Assembly: GCA_032718865.1 (NCBI GenBank)
Contig: JALUTQ010000039.1
Location: 1,302,001 to 1,366,000 of the forward strand
Source: Tilletia caries
Taxonomy: Eukaryota; Basidiomycota; Exobasidiomycetes; Tilletiales; Tilletiaceae
Reading direction: 5' to 3'
Length of the DNA stretch: 64,000 bases
This document shows, piece after piece, positions 11,710 to 22,955 of the stretch (the first letter of the stretch is position 1; each line of letters starts with the position of its first letter). The position numbers were made by a program, and so were the translations under genes. Below the pieces are notes generated by a model. It did not search any database, was not told where the DNA came from, and saw only the letters and a list, made by a program, of their open reading frames with translations.

Positions 11710-12213
11710 CCCTATACAATAGCTAAAGGCGACGTACTTTCCTCATTTCGGCTGCTCCGCTGAACGCTGAACCCCTCCGCTGTTTCTCCGAAGAACCTTC
11801 CAGTCGAAATTTCAGCTTGGACCATGTGCTTGGAATGATAGGAGGGTCTTCTTCGAAGCACGGTTTGCTTGCCTTCGAAGCGCAACCACGCTCGAAGGGC
11901 AAGCAAGCTGTCTAGCTGGGCGCTCGAAGGGCAATCAATCAGGCTAAAGGTATATAAGGACACCGGATCTCAGTCTCTTCTCAGATTTCCCCCTTCCCTT
12001 TGAGGAAGCCTGCCTTATGCCCGGGCTTAAATATGATCCTTCTACCTCCCATTGTGGGGGGTTTGGTATCGGTCCATGGGGTACGGGTGGGGGGGTCTAG
12101 CCTCCTATGATCTCTCTCATGGGGCAGCCCAGGGTTACAGCACCCTGGGTGGTCTCCTAGCGCCAGCCACATAGCCGGGGTCTTAGACCTTAAAGCTTTT
12201 TGGCTGGCCAACC
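11710..12213. other. No gene recognised; GC-rich hairpin followed by CTAG
   Basis: An 8-bp inverted repeat CCCAGGGT/ACCCTGGG (12128-12135 and 12142-12149, 6-nt loop) is followed 8 nt later by CTAG (12157-12160). A hairpin just before CTRR is the usual 3' end of a Helitron, but the next base is C rather than the usual T. A CTTCGAAG-containing repeat lies near 11,840-11,930. No coding signal. Confidence 0.35.
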
Positions 12214-13608
12214 ATGAGACTTTCATATTCTCGGAAATCAAAAACAATTGAAACAGCAGAGCAAAGCGTTCAGAGAGCTTTGACCAACAAGGGGAGAAAT
12301 TTTTTGAGAATACGGAAATTGAATGTTTGGAAATATGCTGAAAAACAGGAAATGTTTCAAAATATGAAAGCGCAAAAACGAGAAATGTTTGAAAAAAGGG
12401 AGGAAATTTTTGATCTCATCCTTCGCGACCTACCAGAGCCCGCCGCAGATGAGGCACAAGCCAACCCCTCCAATGGCACCGCTGAACCTGCCAGCTCAAC
12501 AACAGAAGGCATAGCCTCGACCCAGGGAGCATCGACGGCAAGCGCGCCACAGGACGAAGCAGCCCTACTCTCTCTGCACGGCAACACAACGATGGTGAGT
12601 ATACTCTGTTATTGGTTGCTACTCAGCTGCGCGCGTCACTGATGACTTTCCTTTTCGTTCTCGCAGATGCACCATCCTTCAGAAGCATGTCTTTCTCCGT
12701 TGTCAAATACAAGCAAGCACGGACATGTGAGTGTACTTTTTGTTCATGCTGTCTGTTCGGCTCCTGTGATATACCGTTGCTGACTTGCTGTTGCGGCGTG
12801 TCAAAGCGCTTTTTCTTTTGCATTGTTTGCATGTGCAGCCATGTAGGCAGTGCGCAGCGTGATGCCTGATCTCTCCCTTTGCTGTTCAAGGCCGACTGGA
12901 TCCATACCATGAGATTGCTTCACAGCGCTGGGTGAGTACGAGGCTTCTCTTTTGCTGCGCATGCTTCTGTCATAGTCAGAAGCTGATCTGATTTCTTTAT
13001 TCCTTTTTCTTGACCATAGGTCGGCAGTCCACAACCCCTGCTGAACGACGATCAGCATTCAAGCATGAGTCTGACGCAGCATAGATGTATGCTGGAGCTT
13101 CTACATCGGTATGTGAGTGTGATCGCTCTTCTGAAACGCACAGCTACGCGAGTCATGAATCTTATACCTTTCATCCTCTCCTTCACCGCACTCAGGGAAG
13201 AGAGGTCTGCAGTGGCAATGGCCGTGGACATCGCCTTCTGGCAGCTGGCTGCTGCCGGTTTCGACCATGGTCCTTTCACCCTACGCGTTCACCTCAAGTG
13301 AGTAATGGGTCCTGCCTTCGTTTTTCTGCCACGCATAATGCCGACTCTACGATTCTCCCTTACTCGGCTCCGCGCAGGATCCTGTGGCTTTGCCTTCAGC
13401 ACGTCCTCTCATTGTGGAAAGGAGCATCACGTTTGGCGTTCCGACAAATGGCATGGTTTCGAAGGACATCAGGGACGACCGCATCTTCTCCCACGGAATC
13501 AGCGCATGTCGTGAGTTACCCGACCGTTCACTGTTCTACTGGATGTCGATCTCCTAACTGATCTTCTTCTCCACCTTTTCCTCTCAGCTGATCCAAATTC
13601 GAGTATAA
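12214..13608 (+). CDS. Possible seven-exon gene of unknown function
   Basis: Seven exons with GT-AG borders keep one open frame: 12214-12594, 12667-12726, 12891-12931, 13028-13108, 13196-13297, 13378-13510 and 13588-13608, about 272 aa. The first ~70 codons are AT-rich and unlike their surroundings, encoding a Lys/Glu-rich helix (KREMFEKREEIFDLIL). The rest has no motif I know. From 13196 onward a second frame is equally open, so the 3' part is uncertain. It precedes the Helitron gene on the same strand and could supply N-terminal exons of that protein instead. The regular intron spacing is the main evidence for a gene. Confidence 0.33.
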
Positions 13609-14241
13609 ATCAAGCATGGTAAGTCTTACCCGTCAACGTGCTGATGGTGTCGGCAGTCAGTGTTGTTTGATGAACTCATTCTTCTTCTGTTCACAGCCCT
13701 GATGCATGCTAGGCGCGGTGGCCTGTCTGAGGATGTTGGATGTTTGTTTTTCCTATTGAGCGCGAAGTATCAACTGCGACGCGATACTCACCCGCATCAA
13801 CGAAGCTCACTGTGTTGCTTCTCGGACGATGATGAGCACGAGAATGTAGGCCTGCACGACATCAGTATCTGACCAACGTGCGATTCTCATTTTTCATGTT
13901 CATCTCTTTTTCCGTAACTACCATCAGGTGCAGTCGGGCCGCCAGGGACGCTGTCTTTTATCCTGTCGAACGCGCGAGCCGAAGCCGAACAAAGTCTACA
14001 CCTCATTTCATTCGATTCGATTCCAGCACAGCCATAGGTTTCGACATCATTGTGAGCTCCGCTCTCATGAGTCATGGGAGCCCCGCCTACCATCTTCATA
14101 AGTCATATCCAAGCAAACACACAGCGGTGAGCATGCCTTTCTCACTCTCTCCTTCTGAATCCTTTTTATGTCTGTGTGTGTGTATCGTTTCTGTTGCGGG
14201 CATGTCTAAGCCATGTTTTTCCATCGGTTCACACTTCACAG
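13609..14241. other. Gap with possible further exons
   Basis: Intron-like GTAAGT/GTGAGC and pyrimidine-AG signals continue here. One 70-codon piece near 13,695-13,872 is open, but I could not join the pieces into one reliable frame. It lies directly upstream of the secure Helitron exon at 14242. Confidence 0.25.
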
Positions 14242-17200
14242 GTCTCCGATTTCAGTGGTTAGGTCGTCGTCGTTGAATACTGCCACGATCCCACGACCCA
14301 TCACGAGGCATGTACACGCGGGCCAGTCGACAGATTCATTCATGAGTCATGGAGAAGCTCTCACGACCGCACCTGATCGTGGAGGCGGGGTCGCGGGGAT
14401 TCACGATGGTCGTTCGTCAAAGCCCAAAGGTCCGATTCGCGATTAGAGTGCGTATTTATTTTTCCACCTCCCCTCCTTTGCTCCTTCCCTCTTCTGCGCT
14501 GCCATTCTCACCTGTCCTTCTTGATTTGCATCCGTGTACAGCCCACATCCTCCAACCCATCATGCCGCTACCAACTTCTCACCTGAAGGCACGAAGGCCT
14601 ATCACTCAGCTTCAGCCTCACTACCTGGGCGCCATGGTCTATCGATGTGGCCACCGCCATTGTCTAGCACGGCACTGGCTCGACGAAAAGGTCGGCGGTT
14701 CTCGCACTGCACCTGTCTTCTCTTCGTGTTGTGCACATGGAAAAGTGAAGCTGCCTCACATCTTCGACGCCCCCGCACGGATCGAACAGCTCTACAAAGC
14801 AACAGATGTCCTTTCTGAACGATTTCTGGCGTCGACTCGGGACTTTAACAACATGTTCGCCTTCGTTTCTATGGGCGGTGGTTCCAGAGACATGAGCGTC
14901 GCCGGTCAGCTCGGGGTCTACACTTTCAAGATTCAAGGGCAAGTCTATCACCAGGCTGGCTCTTTGGCGTTTTCGTCCCCCAACGGTCGTCCCTGCTATG
15001 CGCAGACGTACTTCGTCCAGACAGACCCGGACTCCGAGATCGGGACTCGCATTGACGGCGCTGCCCGTCAACAGGAGATCGATCGCGTCACGGTTGAACG
15101 CGTGCAGGAGGAGCTGTACAACAACAATCCATACGCATCGTTTCTCCGCACGGCAGCAGGAACACTTTCTCCAGCAGAAGACGAAGGTGCAGACACCGCT
15201 ATCCGTATCATCGATCCGGGAAGAATCGGCGGAGCTGATCCTCGCACGTACAATCGACCTCGAGCTTCGGAGATCGCCGCACTCATATTACATGATGCTC
15301 ACACCGCACCAAGGGGTCGCGATATCATCTTCTACTACAAGGATGGTCCTCTTCACCGTATCTGCGAACTGCACCCTGCCTTCCTGCCACTTCGGTTCCC
15401 CCTCCTGATTCCGTACGGTCACTTCGGTTGGTACCCATATATTCCTCTTGGACAAGATACCCCACGAGCCATCTTCGATGCCGATCAAGCAGTGGCCCGA
15501 GCTGCTTTGGCTCTTCCCGAGGGTGAGTACGCGCGGTTTTTATGTTGCTATGTACATACCTGGCCTTGGCTCTGACCGATGATGAACTCTCTTACAGTGA
15601 TCGCTAATCGTGGCAGGGGCGGGACCCACAAGGTGACTCTTGAAATGTTTCATGCCTTTCACCTGCACGACCGTGGAGCCTTTTTCGACTCTATTGTATG
15701 CTCGCAATCTTCTGCAAGAGTACGTTGTGGACGCTTGGACCATGATCGAACAAGACCGAGCCGACTGGCAGCGCCATAATCAGGACAAGCTCCGTGCAGA
15801 AGTCTACTCCGGTCTTCAGGACGCACTCATCACCGGTCAAGATCTGAACTCTATCGGGAGACGAACCGTGCTGCCCTCCACGTTCACAGGTGGACCTCGC
15901 TGGTGGCAAGCGCGATATCATGATGCGATTGCTCTCTCACGACAGTATGGCCGTCCAGATCTCTTCATCACCATGACCTGCAACGTTCACTGGCGAGAGA
16001 TCCAAGACGAACTTTACCCCGGCCAGTGCGCTTCCGATCGACCGGACTTGGTTTCCCGCGTATTCTGGCTGAAGCTCGATCACGTCCTCGAGCAGCTCAC
16101 GAAGCGTCATGTGATGGGCCATGTGGTCGCTCATTGCTATTCGGTCGAGTTTCAAAAACGCGGTCTTCCACATTCACACATCCTACTTTTTCCTTCATCA
16201 AAGCGACAAACTCAACAATGCGAGGGCGATCGACTCCGCAGTATCTGCCGAGCTTCCCGACATCGAGGTAGAGCCCGATCTCCACCGCGCCGTGCTTACA
16301 CATATGATCCATGGTCCCTGTACATTCAATCAGCCGTGCATGCAGAATCCAACAATGCCTGGGCGTTGTTCTCGGCGGTATCCGCGCCCGATTAGGACCG
16401 AGACTGTTGCGGACATAGACGGATATCCCGAATACCGTCGACGGCCGAACGGTGCTACCGCTCAAAAACGTACCTCTGGCGGCCAACCTGTTACCGTAGA
16501 CTCCAGCTGGGTCGTTCCATACAACCCCTTTCTTTTACGCACCTTCGACTGCCACATGAATGTCGAAGTCTGCACAGCAATTAGTGCGGTAAAGTACCTG
16601 TACAAGTACATTTTCAAAGGCCCAGATCAGGTGACCATTACCACCGACGCTGAAGGCAACGCTACCGTCGACGAGATCACCGATTACCTCAAAGCACGAT
16701 ATGTGTCTCCCTGCGAAGGTCAGTATCCACTTAGCACTTATGCTTACGCACCAGCATCATCACTGATAAGTACTCCTTCTGTTCTTCTGAACAGCGGTTG
16801 GTCGTATCCTCAACTTCCAGCTCCACGGCCTCCATCCTAGCGTTCATGCCCTAGATATCCACCTCGAGAACCAGCATCAAGTCGTGTTTGATCCCGACGA
16901 TGAAGACAACGCAGCAGAACGCCTGCAAGCAGCCGAACAAAAGTCCAAACTCCTTGCCTTCTTCGCGCTGTGCGCCAGTGACCCCGCAGGAACTGCCGAC
17001 TTGACATACGCAGCAGTACCAGGTCGATATACCTGGGTAGCACGGACATCACTATGGAAGCGCCGTGCTAACCCCCGTGCTCAAGGGCAACTCGGACGCA
17101 TCTACTACGCCCCCTTCTCCAGCGGTGAAAAGTACTACCTTCGACGACTGCTTCACATCGTCCTCTGCCCTAAGTCCTTTGCCGACCTGCGTACTTTCAA

Positions 17201-19097
17201 CGGGACCGAGTACCCTACCTTTCGGGACGCATGCGCAGCCCGGGGCCTCATTGACGACGATCAAGAGTGGCACCACTGCCTCCAAGAGGCATCGCAAATT
17301 CAGACCGGAGCAGCACTTCGACGTTTGTTCTGCACCATCATCCTTAACCACGAGGTGCAAAGTATTGAGGATCTCTATGAGCAAAACAAGGTCGCTCTTG
17401 CCGACGACTGCAGGAGGCGACTACTCCGTCGAGGAGTCCCTAACGCCTCTGCAGACCGGGTCCTCTCCCTCTCTCGAGCCCTTCTTCGACAGACGCTGCT
17501 GAGGATGCAACCAGACTACGACCTCGCCCACTTTCCCATTCCCGGTCCTGACGCTGCCTTCGCGGATGACATCAACGACCTACCAGCTGTTCTCGAGGAC
17601 GAGTTGTCGTATGATCGAGTCGCACAACTCGCATTCGCCCAGCAGGCATACGCATCGCTCAATGACCAGCAACGGACGGTGTTTGACGACGTCACACGCG
17701 CGGTACAGCAAAGGGCCTACTCCTCTTTCTTTCTGGACGGCCCAGGTGGTTCCGGTAAGACCTACGTTGAGAATGCCACCCTTGCCCACGTCCGAGGACA
17801 CGAGCAAGTTGCCCTCGCTGTTGCATCTTCGGGTATTGCCGCACTCATGCTCGAAGGAGGCCGCACCGCACACAATCGCTTCAAGATCCCTTTCACCATC
17901 CAGAGCGACTCAGTATGCTCCATCAGTGCTCAATCCGCGGATGCTGCCCTCCTACGCCGCACCGTTCTTATCGTGTGGGACGAGGCACCGATGCAACATC
18001 GTCATGTTGTCGAGGCCGTCAACCGCCTGCTACGAGACATTCGACAAAACGACCATCCCTTTGGAGGAGTGGTGATGTTGTTCTCCGGCGACTGGAGACA
18101 GACTCTACCCATCGTGCGCGGAGGATCCGAAGCCGATGTTCTCTCAGCTTGCCTCCACAAGTCTGCAGTGTGGAACTACATCACCACCCTGAGGCTAACT
18201 GCGAATGAGCGACTTCGAGCACAACCATCCTCAACGTCCGAGCAAGTCCGAGCCTTCCTGACTGCGTATAACACCTGGGTCATGAACGTCGGTAACGGAA
18301 CACAGCAGGTCGATCAGTACAACAACATCAGCATCCCGAATTGGATGCGCTTCGAAGATGACGACCCGACTCCGCTGATCACCTCCATCTACGGGGATAT
18401 TCCCAATCACATTTACAATCTCGAATCGTACTGGAGCAGGCGAGCCATTCTACATGCTCGAAACGTGGATGTCGACGCCACGAACACGCATGTTCTCTCT
18501 CTACTTCCCGGAGAAGTACACGTCGCTCATAGTGCCGACACTGCAATCACCCCAGACGGAGATCAACATCCAGGGTACCCACCAGAGTCCCTAGCAACCA
18601 TGACGCCTGCAGGACTGCCGCCACACCAATTGATGCTGAAAGTTGGCGCTCCTGTCATGCTGTTGCGGAACCTAGATCCTTCTCATGGACTGTGCAACGG
18701 CACAAGACTCATGATCACAGCCATCCGGCCCAAGGTCATCGAAGCCAAGATCCTGACGGGAGCTGCCAGGCACAAAGGTCAAAGTGTCCTGATCCCCCGC
18801 ATCCGGAACCGAACCGGAGAAGGCGTCCTTCCCTTCATCCTGGACCGTCTTCAGTTCCCCATTAAGCTATGCTTTGCCATGACCATTAACAAAAGTCAAG
18901 GGCAGTCGATCGAGCGCGTCGGAATCGATTTGCGATACTCTACTTTCGCTCATGGCCAACTTTATGTTGCCCTCTCCAGAACTACAGATCCATCTCATGT
19001 GCGTTGCCTACTCCCCAAGGGACATTCCTTCACCCCCAACATTGTCTTGAAGGCGGCCCTCGCCCATGCGTTGCGTCGCAACCTCCCGCCCTCTTAG
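14242..19097 (+). mobile_element. Helitron Rep/helicase (RepHel) gene with two frameshifts
   Basis: Helitrons move by rolling-circle replication using a HUH nuclease fused to a PIF1-like helicase. Exons seen: 14242-14429, 14542-15522, 15598-16718 and 16795-19097. An N-terminal Cys/His region (CGHRHCLARHW, then CC) leads into the Helitron_like_N domain. The HUH site is GLPHSHILLF near 16,150 and the two-tyrosine site KYLYKYIFKG near 16,600. The helicase shows Walker A DGPGGSGKTY (about 17,740), WDEAPM (about 17,980), FSGDWRQTLP, NKSQGQS and YVALSRT. Two +1 shifts break the frame inside exon three, one near 15,655-15,690 and one near 16,184-16,192 beside a T run. All catalytic motifs are intact, so decay is recent or these are assembly errors. 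The element's own ends were not found. Confidence 0.9.
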
Positions 19098-19150
19098 TCC
19101 GTAGCTCATCAATGTACTCAATACTGTATTCGTACCTCCCTACATCATTC

Positions 19151-19240
19151 CAAGTCCCAACTCCAGTAACTCATCGCGTTCAACGTTCAATCTATCAAGT
19201 CCCAACTCCAGTACCCTACCGCGTTCAAACTTCACCGGTC
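19151..19240. repeat. Two-copy 45-bp direct repeat after the Helitron stop
   Basis: CAAGTCCCAACTCCAGTA begins at 19151 and again at 19196, and each copy continues to a GCGTTCAA motif with a few differences. It lies between the Helitron stop codon and the next gene, so it may belong to the element's 3' region. Confidence 0.7.
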
Positions 19241-19384
19241 CGCATTCAATTCACAACTCATTGGAGTGTCCATTGCGGCATTGCGGCGGCGTCAAGCACC
19301 TATGCAGCACCCTCTTCACTACAAGTGTCCTTTGATTCGTGATGGTCCCTTGCGCAATCAGAAGTCCGTGCCCACCCACTCCAT

Positions 19385-21138
19385 TCAGCCGCAGTCCTCA
19401 ACCCGTGCACGCTTCTCTGTTTCGTCCCCAGCGGCATTGTCGTCACGATTGCGCTTCCTCATCATCAGCTGAAACGCTTCCTCCGTCAAGACCTTGGAGC
19501 CGCTCGGACCAGCTTCGTTCCCGTTTGCGGTCGCGCCATCCGCTCTGGCAGTGACCGCCACCTTCTTTCCGTCGGAGACCGCTTTCGAGCGTGCCGTCCA
19601 CGCATTCTTCGCCGTGGTCCCTTGCTTGCCTCCTTCCGCTTGCGTCGGCGTATCGACCTCTCGCACCCCGTTCCGCAGCTCTTCAAGGCCAACCACGAGT
19701 CGAGGCTCCCCCTCCACCGTCTGCAAAGTCTCCACTGAACCTCGCGCGCCAATGAATTCCCCCATCCCAACCGGCTTATACTTCTCCCATCGCTTTGTGT
19801 TGGGAACCAGGTAATGAGTGATCGTAGTCAGCACACCATTTGCCTGCGGATGACAATGAGAACAAACACAGAACACCTCAAAGTTCATCAGTACTAGAGA
19901 CGACGCATTGACTTCAGTCGCTTTACTCACGGTATTGACACGACTCTCCAAAGTAAAAGATCGTGCCTTTGACTCGATCACCTTCCCCGCAGATCGCACC
20001 CTCCACGCCTGCTTGAACAGCTGATTCTCCATGTACTCCTCCGTCTCCACCTCTCCCGGACGCAGTTCGACCCGGCCATCAATCATCTCGAACACGAGCC
20101 CATCTTTGTCGAAGCCGACCCAGACGCACATGCTGTAGATTCCGCCGACGATCGGAGCCTCCTCTACCGTCCAGCGCATTCTGAAATCCAACGAGTCCGC
20201 TTTGGTCGTGATCGTGCGGCCCGTGACCGTAGTTGTGCCGCCCTCCTCACACACGTCGAAGACCAGAAACCGGTAAGAAGACACACAGTAGCTGTTATTT
20301 GTCGTCAACATCGATGACGTTGCCTTCGGGGCCATAGCGCCTGTTGTCGACGCCGACGCCGACGCACTCGGATTCGTCCCGGGGCCAGTAGACGCTGTCG
20401 ACGCGGGTTTCTTCTTTGTGTTCCAGGCACTCGACCACTTCGAAGACGCAGAGGGTCCCTTACGCGCCATACCGAGCTTGGGTTGGTGAGGAATACCATC
20501 CTCAATGAACTGGAGCCGAGCCGTGACGCCACCGTCCAGGGAGGTAATCGCTCCAAGGCCTCCTGCAAACGTACCAACCTTCGGCAGCGTATCCTCGCTC
20601 TCCGTCGTAAACATGATCTCGAACGGTATCTTATCCTCCACCTGCTCACTCATCATTCAAAAGAAAATGCACATCAGTTATCATCCACCTATACAACGTG
20701 CACGCATCCACCAGTGACCAGAACGATCAACACACTCACCATGTACGTCTTCCCTGTAATCGTAAACGAACCACTCCCGCTCGCCGTCACCAGCCCAAAC
20801 GCGTGGACCTGCATTCGAAGGCTGGAGAAGTGCCTGCCCACGTACTCCTCCTCATCCGCCGGATCTCCAGGCGCCACCTCCACCTCAGCACGGTTCCACA
20901 CGAGCTCCACTCGCTTTCCCGGCGTAGCCAACTGGAAGACGCCCGAAATCACGCTCCCAGGCACAGGACGACCTTCGCCCCACCAATCCTTCAGTATCAC
21001 GTTTCCAATGTCCCCGGAATCCAACAGGCCGACGGACTTCGTCCAAACAAATCCGACCTTCGTATCCACGTTGCCGATTTCGTCCACGGGAAACTGGTAA
21101 AACACGTCCGCCCAGGTGCTATACGTCGACACCGCCAT
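19385..21138 (-). CDS. Unknown protein with two similar OB-like halves, next to the Helitron
   Basis: Three exons in phase 0 (21138-20740, 20641-19931, 19843-19385) give about 522 aa with no lesion. I do not recognise the family. Two halves share a pattern of P-x-x-G near the start, an RVEL/VEL strand, a PGxxxxEEY motif, then a long amphipathic part. This suggests an internal duplication. The strand-rich character and position beside a Helitron would fit an RPA-like single-strand DNA-binding accessory protein, which some Helitrons carry, but this is inference. A Ser/Ala/Thr linker joins the halves and the C-terminus is basic (MRKRNRDD). The gene is convergent with the Helitron gene, and a frame further upstream (to 21330) is also open. 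Confidence 0.6.
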
Positions 21139-21504
21139 TGTGTATGTTGATTGGTTTGATGAGATCTGCAGAGAAGAGTAGTTGAAAGACGTAAAAGGAG
21201 AGAAAAGATGAGCGTTAGGTGAGCGCATGCGTTCAAACTCCAGCGTACCATCCCTGCACTCAGCATCCGTCAACTGCCCATTATATACCGACCAGTGAAA
21301 AACAAACCCACCGTCAGCAGCATCCATCACCTCCCCTCTCTGTTCAGCACCCTACCTCCCCCCTTCTCACACCGGCACTCTCTGCTCACTCACTCGGTCA
21401 CTCACGTCTCACAATCACGTTCTCATTCCATCCGTTGTTGAAGTCACATTCTCATTCCATTTGTCGGTTTCACACGTGCCTCCACGGCTCCACCGCACTC
21501 CGGC

Positions 21505-21973
21505 GGGCGCCCTTTAGGCGGTGATCAGTTGCGGGCGCGCGCTCAAAAAGGGCGCTCAAACACAGAGCGCGAGGCCCCTCGCGCTGCGCTCTGAAAATCT
21601 GCTTCTCAGAGCGCGCGCCCACAACTGAACAACGCTTGCGCCGGAAAGTGCGCTCTGCTTTCTCCGGCTCGGCCTCTGCTTTCTCATTTTGTGGTTTGTA
21701 TTGATTTTTGTGATCAATACAAACGTCACGTGATGCTTCTGTAATCGAGCGGGAGCCAGAGCGCGCGCTCGAAGAGGTGGGCCGATCGAAATAGGTCGGC
21801 CCAGCGCCGCGCTCAGAACTGAGTGAGGGCGCTCTGAAATTTTTGGGCCCCCGGCTCTGAAAACGCGGAACTGAACATGCGTGCGCTTTCATGTCGGCCC
21901 AAAAAAAAAACAGAGCGCGCGCTCATTTTTCAAGGTGAGCGCGCTCGCAACTGATCACCGCCTTAGGGCGCCC
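21505..21973. mobile_element. MITE-like element with terminal inverted repeats and an 8-bp flanking repeat
   Basis: Inverted ends of about 27 bp share GGCGGTGATCAGTTGCG (left at 21517, right complementary at 21945-21962). Immediately outside both ends lies GGGCGCCC (21505-21512 and 21966-21973). An 8-bp target duplication is typical of hAT elements, and the right end (TAAGG) fits the hAT consensus YARNG, though the left end (TTTAGG) fits less well. The inside is packed with GAGCGCGCGC-type palindromes and codes for nothing credible. GGGCGCCC is itself palindromic, so the element boundary could be placed either side of it. Confidence 0.75.
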
Positions 21974-22079
21974 GCGCCTGTTCCCTTGTTTCTGTGCTAA
22001 AAAATTCAGTCGGGGGAGTCTGAGCGTCTCAAGCGTGCCAAGTGTGTGCACATTTCATGTCTGACGCCGCGTCGCCGAC

Positions 22080-22270
22080 TGCTTGTTCCTCTCCTCCATC
22101 GACTCGGACTCGGACTCGCGCTCGCCGCGAATGAATGCTCGCTCGGTCTCTCTCGCGCTCGCCACGAATGCTCGACTCGGACTCGTCGCGAATGCCAGAT
22201 CGGTCTCGCGCTTGCCGCGCATGCTCAGTCTCTCGCGCTCTCTGCCGCGAATGCTCACCATCAGTTTGAC
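22080..22270. repeat. Degenerate tandem repeats rich in CTCG and GCGAATG
   Basis: Units of roughly 30-40 bp built from CTCGCGCTCGCCGCGAATG and GACTCGGTCTC recur about five times with drift. Both strands read open by base composition alone. It lies between the MITE-like element and the DUF1295 fragment. Confidence 0.7.
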
Positions 22271-22465
22271 TCGGTCTCATGGCGTCTTTGGACGGCGGAG
22301 GAGCCGGCCTCCGATCTTCCCTCTCTCACATGACACAACCATACAATTCTGGGATTGATGCGAGCGCATGTTTGCAACTGGCAGAAGCTGTCAAGGAACG
22401 CTGCGCTTCCTCCGTGCCTCCGCCCATCTCCTGTCTCGATCTTCTTCCTCGACTCTCGTTTTGAT

Positions 22466-22954
22466 CATGGTGTTCCTCGCTGGACTCCGCACTGCCGTCG
22501 GTCCCACATTCGGCCTCATCTTTGGTGTGCAGGTGAGTGGTTGGCGGGCATCCTTGAAAGCACAAGGCAAGGTCGCTGCGGTATTCTCTTGACGGCAGGC
22601 TATCGGCGCTGCCCACGCCATCGTGACCAAGTCGGAGCGGTACTATGACCTCTTCGGCTCCGTGGGCTTCCTGACCGCGTCCGTGTTCTCGCTGTATGCG
22701 CCGGGGCGGCACAGGCGACGTGGATCACCCTCACCGCGCTCCCGCTCTACATGGTCAACGCGATCCCGGCAGCCGCTCAGCCTGCGCTCGGAGCACGCGA
22801 CGCGATTGGGCTCGGTCTCTGGCTCGCCGCCTTCCTGATGGAGGTCGTCGCTGACAACCAGAAGGGAGCATGGCGCAAGGAGAAGGATGAGGGAAAACAT
22901 CAGGAGGCCTTCATCTCTCGCGACCTGTGGAGCCTGTCTCGTCACCCCAACCTG
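22466..22954 (+). pseudogene. Fragment of a DUF1295 (steroid-reductase-like) membrane protein
   Basis: DUF1295 proteins are multi-pass membrane proteins related to steroid 5-alpha reductases. This piece has an intact intron (22533-22598) and the family strings KSERYYDLFGSVGFLTAS, GLGLWLAAFLMEVVADNQK and [10 protein letters not shown] frame change is needed near 22,709 between SLYAP and AAQATWITLTALPLYM. The N-terminal membrane segments are missing. Homology stops abruptly after SRHPN at 22,954, where a reversed chorismate synthase piece begins, so the C-terminal third is also missing. The retained intron shows the fragment was copied or moved as genomic DNA. Confidence 0.75.
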
Positions 22955-22955
22955 A

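Noticed and set aside
15598..16200. Extra introns to explain the two Helitron frame changes
   Set aside because: The only usable GT-AG pairs would remove conserved Rep-domain residues (for example the FHAFHLHDR segment), so frameshifts fit better.
20483..21100. Plus-strand frame of about 200 codons opposite the OB-like gene
   Set aside because: It is the shadow of a minus-strand gene whose exons keep phase and end at proper splice sites.
21470..21892. 140-codon minus-strand frame in the MITE-like element
   Set aside because: It lies inside a GC-rich palindromic repeat and begins outside the element; no coding signature.
22080..22270. Possible CRISPR-like array
   Set aside because: Units are imperfect, vary in length, lack unique spacers, and the host is a eukaryote.
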